A stretch of 64,000 nt of DNA, from assembly GCF_014201505.1 (NCBI RefSeq), contig NZ_JACHEO010000003.1:186001-250000 (forward strand), written 5' to 3'. Under the pieces are notes generated by a model. That model did no database searches and had not been told where the DNA came from. It saw only the letters and a program-made list of their open reading frames with translations. Of this stretch, positions 54,253 through 61,640 are shown one piece after another. Numbering within the stretch: the first letter of the stretch is position 1; every line of letters starts with the position of its first letter. The stretch comes from Desulfoprunum benzoelyticum (GTDB taxonomy: Bacteria > Desulfobacterota > Desulfobulbia > Desulfobulbales > Desulfocapsaceae). The position numbers were made by a program, and so were the translations under genes.

Positions 54253-55746
54253 TTACTGCCTCAGTACGAGTTTGATTTCAAAATCAATGGTCCCGCTTTT
54301 CACCGATGAATTGGCAGAACTGATTTCCACCTTCGAAAAATATGGGGATTTTTCCAATTCCTTTTGAATCGAATCGACGATGTTGAACGTTGCCGTCGTT
54401 CCCTTGAGGCGGACATCATTCTGATCGGCGGTCAATTTGACGATCTGCACCTGCAACGCAGGTGGAATTCGAGCCGATATCTCGGCCAGAAGATCGAGCG
54501 ATCCCAGGCCGCCGCTGGTTGTCCCTCCCGCCATGTACGCTTTTTTGGCCTCATCGATCCGGACCTGTATCTGCTGCACCGGATTGACAATCCGCTTCAC
54601 ATCCGGCAAGGTCTGGGTGAAGATTTCACGTACCTGGGAGTCCAAAGCCCGTTCTTTTTCCTTCAACCGGGCGTGATCGCGCCAGAGCAGGGCGACGATC
54701 AGCAGCGCCAGCACGGCCAGCGGTATGGCGGCAAGCCGTGTATATCGCCGCAGCACCTGGGACGATCCTCTCTTTCTGAACGCATCCTTGCGAAAATTGA
54801 ACTCCCGACCCGGTTTTGCCGGCGCCAGGGCGAGGGCCAGGGCCCGGTGCATCACCCCCTGGGGCCGGCAGGAGACCGCTGCATCTGCAACTTTCAGCAG
54901 CGGTGAGGCCAGCAGATCGCAACTGTTGACCTCACATCGCAAGGAGGCTCGCAGCGCTTCCGCCAACCCGGGATAGGCGACAAGCGGACCGGCGAGGTAC
55001 AGCGGCAGATCCTGGCCCCGCATGCCGATCCTGGCCGCCTGGATTGCCTGCCGGACCGTTCGGCCAAATGCGGCGAATACGGGCGGGAGGTTCTCAGGGT
55101 GGAGTACGGAGATCCCGAGGCCGTCTTCCTTCAATCCGAAACCAGCCTGGAGCGCGGTATCAAAGACCAGCGGCCGCATGACGGCGATCTTCCCGGCCAG
55201 TATCACGACCAGCACCGCCCGGCGGAATCCGACATCGAGGTAACAGTAATCTTCCGGGACCTCGGCAAGACCGCTGATCGCGGTTGCGCCGAATGTACCG
55301 CTGATGCCGATAATCTCCGGGTCGCACGACTGGCCCTGCAGAAACTGGAGTTGCCCGGCAAGGTAGACTTTCTCGGCCATTGCCGTGATTATCCCCGCCT
55401 CCCGCTCTTTTCTGCTCGCAAACAGATAGTCAAACACCATCCTGTCCATTTCGACAGGAGCGTTTTCGACGAGTTCTCCCGGCAGGATCTTGTTGATCTT
55501 GCGGGCATCGGTGAAAGGGAAATTGAAGTTGCGGTAGTAAAAATGTTCCGCTCCCAGGGCGACCCGACATTCCCCTTCGGTGTATCCGACCCGGGCGATC
55601 ACCTCGGTGACCGCCGTTTCGACCGACTGGAGACCGACATCGGCACTGCTGCAGGCCGCAACCACAAGGGACTTGGCTTCCTGCCGCACCAGCACGCCGG
55701 TAACGAGATCATCGTGAATATCAAGGGCAAAAACCGTATGCGCCAT
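54253..55746 (-). CDS. gspL: Type II secretion protein GspL
   Basis: This 497-residue protein has an N-terminal cytoplasmic actin-like (PilM-type) domain (HTVFALDIHDDLVTGVLV, DYCYLDVGFRRAVLVVIL), a membrane helix at about residue 345 (LAAIPLAVLALLIVALLW) and a C-terminal periplasmic PilN-like domain with coiled coil. The cytoplasmic domain recruits GspE. It lies between gspK and gspM, four bases from each. Confidence 0.88.
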   Translation of the reverse strand: MAHTVFALDIHDDLVTGVLVRQEAKSLVVAACSSADVGLQSVETAVTEVIARVGYTEGECRVALGAEHFYYRNFNFPFTDARKINKILPGELVENAPVEMDRMVFDYLFASRKEREAGIITAMAEKVYLAGQLQFLQGQSCDPEIIGISGTFGATAISGLAEVPEDYCYLDVGFRRAVLVVILAGKIAVMRPLVFDTALQAGFGLKEDGLGISVLHPENLPPVFAAFGRTVRQAIQAARIGMRGQDLPLYLAGPLVAYPGLAEALRASLRCEVNSCDLLASPLLKVADAAVSCRPQGVMHRALALALAPAKPGREFNFRKDAFRKRGSSQVLRRYTRLAAIPLAVLALLIVALLWRDHARLKEKERALDSQVREIFTQTLPDVKRIVNPVQQIQVRIDEAKKAYMAGGTTSGGLGSLDLLAEISARIPPALQVQIVKLTADQNDVRLKGTTATFNIVDSIQKELEKSPYFSKVEISSANSSVKSGTIDFEIKLVLRQ

Positions 55747-55750
55747 CAGT

Positions 55751-56752
55751 TCACTCTACCCTTCGGTTCAATTCAGTAATTTTTCCCTGCTGGGCCCGGC
55801 GGAGCACCGTTGTAACCTTTCGTTTCATCGTATCAAATTTCCCCTCCGCCACAATGGAAAAATAACTGCTCGCCGTGGTTGTCAGTGTCGTATCAATTAC
55901 CACATCCCCAGGCCAGGAGGGTACATTCAGATACCATGCGGCCTCTGCCAGCAGCTCCTGATTTTCCTTCTGCCGCCGGAATTCGTCCAGACCTGCGGCC
56001 AGTTCCACGGTTATCTGTGGATTTATCGCCCGGATCACCTCCGGCGGTGCCGTGTTGAGGTTGATCTTGCCGTCATCGCCGTAGACCGTCACAAAATCCT
56101 GCAGAGCTTTTTTGCCGTCATCGCCGTAGAGCAGGGCAGGAGTAATGCCCTTGACCAGCAGAAGATCCTCGATAAAATGCACCGGACCGTTCTGACAGGC
56201 ATATCCGGGGGAAAGGAGCTGGTAGTAGCTGCTCTCCGCCCCGAACTCCGTCTCCAAGTCATCGGTATCGAGCCAGTCGACGAGAGAATCGACGATCCCC
56301 CTCGCCTCAACCTCGTCCTCCACAGTAAAATCTCCTGATATGAGCAGGTTGATCAATATTTCCCTGGTGCCGGCACCGATCGCGCCACTGGCGATGAGGC
56401 TGTTGATCTGGACCTTGCCCGACAGATCGACCACCGACAGCCTCAACCCCCCCTGGTCGAACAGGCCGGAAAAGTCGACCTGTTCAAGCGTCGCCCAGCT
56501 ATCGAGGAACGTGTCGGAAGAATCGCCCTTCCCATCCTCCGCCAGCAGAGCGGCGGCGATGGCGACCCCGGAGCGGGCAATCGCTCCGAGCTGTTCGCCA
56601 CTTTTCAGATTGGCGGCCGCCAGGTGATGCTGCCGCATAAACCTGGCGAACTCAAAGGTCACCACAATCAGCAGACTGATGATGATGATCGTGAGGAGCA
56701 GGGCCATGCCCCGGTCGTTGCCCAGGAGAGTTGTCCGTCGTCCCCGGATCAC
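55751..56752 (-). CDS. gspK: Type II secretion minor pseudopilin GspK
   Basis: This 333-residue protein has a prepilin N-terminus (LLGNDRGMALLLTIIIISLL), with cleavage after the Gly of RG, and then the large GspK globular domain. NLNTAPPEVIRAINP, DLSGKVQINSL and AILDWLDTD-type (VDWLDTDDLETEFGAE) match the family. GspK caps the pseudopilus tip with GspI and GspJ. It has no glutamate at +5 of the mature protein, as is typical of GspK. The start overlaps gspJ by ATGA. Confidence 0.9.
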   Translation of the reverse strand: MIRGRRTTLLGNDRGMALLLTIIIISLLIVVTFEFARFMRQHHLAAANLKSGEQLGAIARSGVAIAAALLAEDGKGDSSDTFLDSWATLEQVDFSGLFDQGGLRLSVVDLSGKVQINSLIASGAIGAGTREILINLLISGDFTVEDEVEARGIVDSLVDWLDTDDLETEFGAESSYYQLLSPGYACQNGPVHFIEDLLLVKGITPALLYGDDGKKALQDFVTVYGDDGKINLNTAPPEVIRAINPQITVELAAGLDEFRRQKENQELLAEAAWYLNVPSWPGDVVIDTTLTTTASSYFSIVAEGKFDTMKRKVTTVLRRAQQGKITELNRRVE

Positions 56753-57441
56753 GGCGTATCGGCCCTGTGTGGTAAAGGAAGAGCGACTGCGGTCGCGAAA
56801 ACGGTTTGCTCTTCAGCCTCGGCCGAAGTCGCAAAGCGCAGGGTCAGTCGGACCATCGCCGGAAAATTTCCGGTCCGCGTTCCGCCCTCCTGAACCATGG
56901 CCCCCTCACGGCTGTTCCATTCCTCATGTTCATCTCCCTGATCGTCAATATAGCTGTACTCGATTTCAGCTAGACGATCACAGAGCGGAAATCCTTTCTC
57001 CTCGTCAATCATTGGCCCGTTTCCCGGTCGCACAGGCACATCGAGGCGATACAGTCGCAACAGGCCGCTCTCTTCGTCCACCTCGGTCGCATACCGGATC
57101 ATCGCATAGCCTGCTGCCGGCCCGGTCTTGGTGAACACCAGATGCGCGGCGGAGGTAAAGGTCAACTGGTCGGCGCGCCCGGTTTCTCCATCATTTCTTT
57201 CTCCCTGCAGCGAACCGCCATCCCCGAGGTACACCGATTCCAGATCGCCGGCCATGCGCTCCAGGGCGATGCGCGCCATGTCGCTGAATTCCGCCACGGA
57301 CTTTGTGCTGTCCGTCACCCGGAACGTCGACCTGTAGGCACCATACACCGAGGAGATGACGATAGCGAAGATGAATATCGCCATCAGCAACTCCAGCAGA
57401 GTGAAGCCGTCCTGTCTCGTCTGTTGCGGCCGAAGGTTCAG
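56749..57441 (-). CDS. gspJ: Type II secretion minor pseudopilin GspJ
   Basis: This protein has the prepilin motif RQDGFTLLELLMAIFIFAIV and a C-terminal globular domain. ATG codons in frame at 57501 and 57468 give leaders of 33 and 22 residues and have no SD. A CTG at 57441 lies eight bases after AAGGAG, overlaps the gspI stop as CTGA, and gives the normal short leader MNLRPQQTRQDG. I therefore call 57441 (230 residues), with some doubt. It is a minor pseudopilin of the tip complex with GspI and GspK. Confidence 0.85.
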   Translation of the reverse strand: MNLRPQQTRQDGFTLLELLMAIFIFAIVISSVYGAYRSTFRVTDSTKSVAEFSDMARIALERMAGDLESVYLGDGGSLQGERNDGETGRADQLTFTSAAHLVFTKTGPAAGYAMIRYATEVDEESGLLRLYRLDVPVRPGNGPMIDEEKGFPLCDRLAEIEYSYIDDQGDEHEEWNSREGAMVQEGGTRTGNFPAMVRLTLRFATSAEAEEQTVFATAVALPLPHRADTP

Positions 57442-57872
57442 CGGTTGATCTCCTTGCTGATATAGCATCTGAGTGTGTAGCTGAGACCGGCGTTTTCCCA
57501 TGAAACGGTCAGGTCAACCCGTTGCAGAGGTTGTTCCGGATCCGCTGATGCGGGCAGAATCTCCGACAGATCGGCATCCTGGACCTCAATCTTCCAGGCA
57601 AAACCGGGAAAATCGTCGCCGAAATCACCGTCTCCGTCTTCGACAGGGGCTACGCCGCTCTCGTATTCGGCCAGCTTGGCCTTCGCCAGGGTGGCGGCAC
57701 GGATATTGAACTGGGCTTCGGCTGCGAGGGCCAGGCTTTGCGCCTGGGAGCCGAAGATGGCGGAAAGGCTGATCGCCAGGATCGCGATGGCGATCAGGAC
57801 TTCAAGAAGAGTAAACCCCTGTTGTTTTGAGGGGAAGAGAGGGGAAACCGGTATCGTCGCAGGAGGGTTCAC
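57438..57872 (-). CDS. gspI: Type II secretion minor pseudopilin GspI
   Basis: This 144-residue protein has the prepilin motif SKQQGFTLLEVLIAIAILAI and a short globular domain (VDLTVSWENAGLSYTLRCYI). GspI is the nucleus of the pseudopilus tip. It lies 12 bases after gspH. Confidence 0.9.
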   Translation of the reverse strand: MNPPATIPVSPLFPSKQQGFTLLEVLIAIAILAISLSAIFGSQAQSLALAAEAQFNIRAATLAKAKLAEYESGVAPVEDGDGDFGDDFPGFAWKIEVQDADLSEILPASADPEQPLQRVDLTVSWENAGLSYTLRCYISKEINR

Positions 57873-57884
57873 GCAGTTACCGTA

Positions 57885-58442
57885 TCACTCCATCTCCACA
57901 TAGCCGTCAGTGATCCGGACATTCCCGAGAAAAGGGGAGAACAGCATGCTCAGGACCTCGTCGTCGTCATTTTCCAGGTGGATCATGGTCTCGTCGATAT
58001 ATCCCTGTCGACTGACCCAGAGCAGCGGCTGGCCTTCATCCATCATGCCCCCGGATCTGGTCCAGATATCGACGATCCGGACGGGTTGCGGCACGTACAG
58101 CGCCTCCGCCTCCACCTCATCCGGCTCTTCCATTTCGATTGCCGACTCCTGGCGAAACCAGATGCGGTTTTCCGCCAGATCGAAGGTGATGATGTAGGCC
58201 TGCTGGTCCCGCACCGCTTTTTCCCGCACCGCCTTGATCAACCCGATGACCTGCCGGGAAGAGGTCTTGAGCGGATCGGTCAGCAGCGAATTCTTCAGAG
58301 TCGGCGCCGCCACCGCCAGCATGACGGAGATCAGGGCGCAGACCACCAGCAATTCAAAGAGCGTGAAGCCAGACTCGCCGCATCCTTCCCGCACCTGCCG
58401 GGAACCGACAGCCCTGGTCTCCCCCCGCTGGTCCACCGGCAC
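57885..58442 (-). CDS. gspH: Type II secretion minor pseudopilin GspH
   Basis: This 185-residue protein has the prepilin motif CGESGFTLFELLVVCALISV with a long, charged leader, and a beta-rich C-terminal domain (YIITFDLAENRIWFRQES). GspH sits just under the tip complex. The start lies three bases after the gspG stop. Confidence 0.85.
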   Translation of the reverse strand: MPVDQRGETRAVGSRQVREGCGESGFTLFELLVVCALISVMLAVAAPTLKNSLLTDPLKTSSRQVIGLIKAVREKAVRDQQAYIITFDLAENRIWFRQESAIEMEEPDEVEAEALYVPQPVRIVDIWTRSGGMMDEGQPLLWVSRQGYIDETMIHLENDDDEVLSMLFSPFLGNVRITDGYVEME

Positions 58443-58445
58443 CGG

Positions 58446-58922
58446 TTACTCTATCTCCCAGTTGTTGATGTCGGCGCTGTCGCCTTCACCTTCCGCCTCC
58501 CCGTCGATGCCATAGGAACTGAGGTCGAAATCGCCATGCACCCCGGGACTGAGGTAGACGAAATCGTTGCCCCACGGGTCCTTCGGCACCTTGCTCTTTT
58601 CGAGATAGCCGCCGTCGCGCCATTTCGGCGGCAGTATCCCGGCGGCCGGCGGTTCAACCAGGGCCTGCAGCCCCTGTTCCGTCGACGGATACAGGCCGTT
58701 GTCGAGTTTGTAGAGGTTGAGGGCGGTTTCAATTCCCTGAATCTGCAGCGCCGCCTTGGTTCTCTTGGCTTCCTCCGGGTGGCCCATGATTTTCGGGCCG
58801 ACATAGCCGGCAAGAATACCGATGATGACGAGAACCACCAGCAATTCTATCAGGGTAAATCCAGCCTCAACAGAACGACGCTTCAGCCCCTGCAGCGAGC
58901 GCGCGGTATATCGATCGATCAT
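58446..58922 (-). CDS. gspG: Type II secretion major pseudopilin GspG
   Basis: This 158-residue protein is the main subunit of the pseudopilus. It has the prepilin motif VEAGFTLIELLVVLVIIGIL with the +5 glutamate, and the GspG signatures TKAALQIQGIETALNLYKLDNGLYPSTEQGL in part, PPKWRDGGYL and DPWGNDFVYLSPG. The calcium-loop residues are probably kept. Its ATG at 58922 overlaps the stop of the upstream CFI-box protein by four bases, so the two are translationally coupled. Confidence 0.95.
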   Translation of the reverse strand: MIDRYTARSLQGLKRRSVEAGFTLIELLVVLVIIGILAGYVGPKIMGHPEEAKRTKAALQIQGIETALNLYKLDNGLYPSTEQGLQALVEPPAAGILPPKWRDGGYLEKSKVPKDPWGNDFVYLSPGVHGDFDLSSYGIDGEAEGEGDSADINNWEIE

Positions 58923-61183
58923 AGTGTATTTCTTGCTTTTGCGTTTGATTTGAAGGAGTACACCGCTGCGCCGCCAACCAGCGCGGCCAGCAGCAGCAGG
59001 GTGATTTTCACCCAGACGGCAAATTCCAGCATCAGATAGCTGAAGGCAACCCAGGGCCACAGGCCCACCCTGACGACCTGTTTCAGAACGGCATTGCGTT
59101 CGATGACCTCGGCAATCTTTGGTGAAAAACGGTAATACCGGTCGATAAAGGCCTGTCCCAGGGCATTGCCGCGCAGATACCGGTCGCGGAAATTGCGCAG
59201 CACGACCACATGCGCATCAAGCACCGAACCGTAGGCGGCAGTGGCGATGAAACAGGCGTCGCTGGTTTCGAACGACAGCTCGTTGCCGTAAATGACCGTC
59301 TCGTCGGAAAGCACCGCATAGGCCCTGACATAATATCTTGTATTCGGGGTGATTTCGACAATATTGCTGCCGAACGTTCCCACTCCCGATCCGTCGCTGG
59401 TCTGACCGTACAGCACCGTCTTGTAATTAAAGGAACTGTCGTTGGTGGTCGCCGGCAGTATGACCGGGTCGGTCGAATCGGCCGTGTCGGTCGTATCAGT
59501 CGTATCGGCCGGCCTGTACACCGGATGCCGCGCCGTACCATAGCACACCCCTCGGGTCGTTACCGTCGGAACGGTTATTTCCGAACTATCTGCAACTTTG
59601 GCTATCGCCCCGCCCGACATCGCGTTGTTGCGGCCGATATCGAAGATCGGGGTCGTGGAGATGTGATAATAGGTCGAAGAGACTCCACCGGCAGCCAAGG
59701 CTGTCGATTCGGCCAGAGCCGACATCGCCGCCACACTGTATTGCAGCAGGACGAAATCGTTGTCGTCGCCGTTGCTGGAATAACCGGCGGCAAGAACCCT
59801 GCCGTCCGGCAGCACGGCGAGGGCCCGGCCCACGTCGTCATACAAGGAAACCGCATCGGCGATAAAGGTGGCGATCGCGGCATCGGCGGCGGCTGCCGTC
59901 GTCGTCACGTCCGTGGCCGCCGACGGAGTGCTCCCTTCCCCAGCCGTCTCAGTCTGACTCGTGACCGCAGTGTTCGCGAATGAGGCGACAAGATCCGTAT
60001 CCGCAGGTGCCCCGGTTGTCTCCGTCGCCGTCTCGGTTGCTCCCGCCGATGAACCCTCCGCTGCCGATTGTTCAACCCCGTAGCGGAGCAGGATGATATC
60101 CTTGCCTTTCATCGTTTGGCTATAACCGGTCACCACGATGGCGCCATCGTTCTGTACCGCCACCCCGTAACCGACGCTGTCGTAGCCCAGATCGCTGCGG
60201 ACTATCCCGGCGGTGCCGAAACTGTTGTCAAGCTGTCCATTGGTCAAAAATCGCCCCAGGATGATCTCGCGATATTCGCTGTTATCGTAGGTGCCGACAA
60301 CGACCAGCCGGCCGTCCGCCTGGGCGGCCATGTCATAGAGTATCGCCTCCCCTTCCGTGTCGGTGATCCGGACTTCGCCTTTGACGCCGAACGATTCATC
60401 GATCGCCCCATCGGCTTGAAGCCGGACAAGACTGAGGCCGGCGACTTCTTCCGGTTTACTGTAGCCGGCAATCAGGATCGTGTTATCGCTCTGCACCACC
60501 AGAGAATGGGCGGCAGTCTCATACTCGCGGTCGAGCAACACGACACCGTCCGTGCCGAAGGTCGTGTCCCGCTTTCCATCCTGCTTCACCCGGGCGATCA
60601 TGGCCTGCTGGCCGTTGCTGCCGCCGGCCGTCCCCGCCACCAGGATATCGCCATCGAGCGTGAGTTGGAGATCATAGGCTACCCCGGATTTATCATCCAG
60701 CGGCAGGACGAGTATGCCGCCCGTGCCGAAAGCAGGGTCCAATGCGCCGTTTTCGTTGAGGCGGGCCAGGAAAACCGCCGAGCTTGCCGCATTGGCGCCA
60801 TTGTCGGCGGTGCCGGCGATGACGATCCTGCCGTCCTCCTGGACGACAATGGCCCGGGCCATGGCATTGCCGCCGCCGACGTTGAAGGTGGTATAGCCGG
60901 TGGTTTGAAACGAGGTGTCGAGTTTGCCGTCCTGGTGATACCGGGCCACCGCTACATCCTTCACCACCGAATTGGTGCTGAAGCCGGCGAGCAGGATCTT
61001 CCCGTCCGCCTGGACGGCGAGGGCCAGGGCCTCGTCGTCATCAATCCCGAAGTCGGTGACGACTACGCCTTGTTCCCCGAAGGCGGGATCGAGATTGCCC
61101 CCGGCATGAACGGATACGACCGACAGCAGAATCGTCACCACCAGCAGCATGATTATCCGGAACTCAGTTTTGATTTCGCACAT
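58919..61183 (-). CDS. Delta-60 repeat protein with CFI-box C-terminal sorting domain
   Basis: This 754-residue exported protein has a signal peptide (residues 1-27; IIMLLVVTILLSVVSVHAGG) and about seven delta-60 repeats (LDPAFGEQGVVV, ALAVQADGKILLAGF, LDPAFGTGGILV, AVQNDGAIVVTGYS), a beta-propeller-like array. A Thr/Ala-rich linker and an Ig-like segment (NTRYYVRAYAVLSDETVIYG) follow. The C-terminus has CFIATAAYGSVLDAHVVVLR followed by NFRDRYLRGN, the CFI-box region, and ends with a membrane helix and basic tail. It heads the secretion operon and overlaps gspG by ATGA. It could be a substrate or a surface partner of the system. M at 61183 has AAGGTGG seven bases upstream; M at 61189 is also in frame. 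Confidence 0.85.
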   Translation of the reverse strand: MCEIKTEFRIIMLLVVTILLSVVSVHAGGNLDPAFGEQGVVVTDFGIDDDEALALAVQADGKILLAGFSTNSVVKDVAVARYHQDGKLDTSFQTTGYTTFNVGGGNAMARAIVVQEDGRIVIAGTADNGANAASSAVFLARLNENGALDPAFGTGGILVLPLDDKSGVAYDLQLTLDGDILVAGTAGGSNGQQAMIARVKQDGKRDTTFGTDGVVLLDREYETAAHSLVVQSDNTILIAGYSKPEEVAGLSLVRLQADGAIDESFGVKGEVRITDTEGEAILYDMAAQADGRLVVVGTYDNSEYREIILGRFLTNGQLDNSFGTAGIVRSDLGYDSVGYGVAVQNDGAIVVTGYSQTMKGKDIILLRYGVEQSAAEGSSAGATETATETTGAPADTDLVASFANTAVTSQTETAGEGSTPSAATDVTTTAAAADAAIATFIADAVSLYDDVGRALAVLPDGRVLAAGYSSNGDDNDFVLLQYSVAAMSALAESTALAAGGVSSTYYHISTTPIFDIGRNNAMSGGAIAKVADSSEITVPTVTTRGVCYGTARHPVYRPADTTDTTDTADSTDPVILPATTNDSSFNYKTVLYGQTSDGSGVGTFGSNIVEITPNTRYYVRAYAVLSDETVIYGNELSFETSDACFIATAAYGSVLDAHVVVLRNFRDRYLRGNALGQAFIDRYYRFSPKIAEVIERNAVLKQVVRVGLWPWVAFSYLMLEFAVWVKITLLLLAALVGGAAVYSFKSNAKARNTL

Positions 61184-61640
61184 ATTCATCCCACCTTCGC
61201 GTTCAGCATTGGAAAACGTTCTGATATCGCCATCGAACACCCAAGTAGCTCAATGGATGATAACAAAAATTTCCCTTTCCAGGCAAGGACGTTGAAGACC
61301 TTTTATCGGCCAGGGTTCGCGGGATGACTGGCCGATACCGCCAAAGGCCTGTGGCGGGCACCGCTTACGTCAGAATAAATACTCGATAACAAACAAATTA
61401 TTTTGATTAACAGGGACCAGCAATCACATCCGGATCGGAGGCGAAGAAAACCAAAAACCCTCCACAGACGAACAGGTTCACCAGGATGTTTCCGGGAGAA
61501 CCTGTCTTCGCTCGAGGGCCGGTCCTCGGGCACTTCGTTGAAACACCGCCGCAGTCGCCGCTCTCTGGCAGAGGCACCCCTGCCGATCACCGGTTTTCCG
61601 CTATTTATCCCTCTTCCGGTAGCGCCCCCCTTCTTCTCCA
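61184..61640. other. Leader region of the secretion operon with adjacent hairpins
   Basis: This is 457 bases between the cytochrome gene and the operon head. Two back-to-back inverted repeats (TATCGGCCAG/CTGGCCGATA at 61304-61337, and CCGCCA/TGGCGG at 61338-61357) lie in it, and ACAGGTTC/GAACCTGT at 61472-61505. The last is followed after about 18 bases on the minus strand by a T-rich run, so it may end cytochrome transcripts. No coding frame is convincing. Confidence 0.5.
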
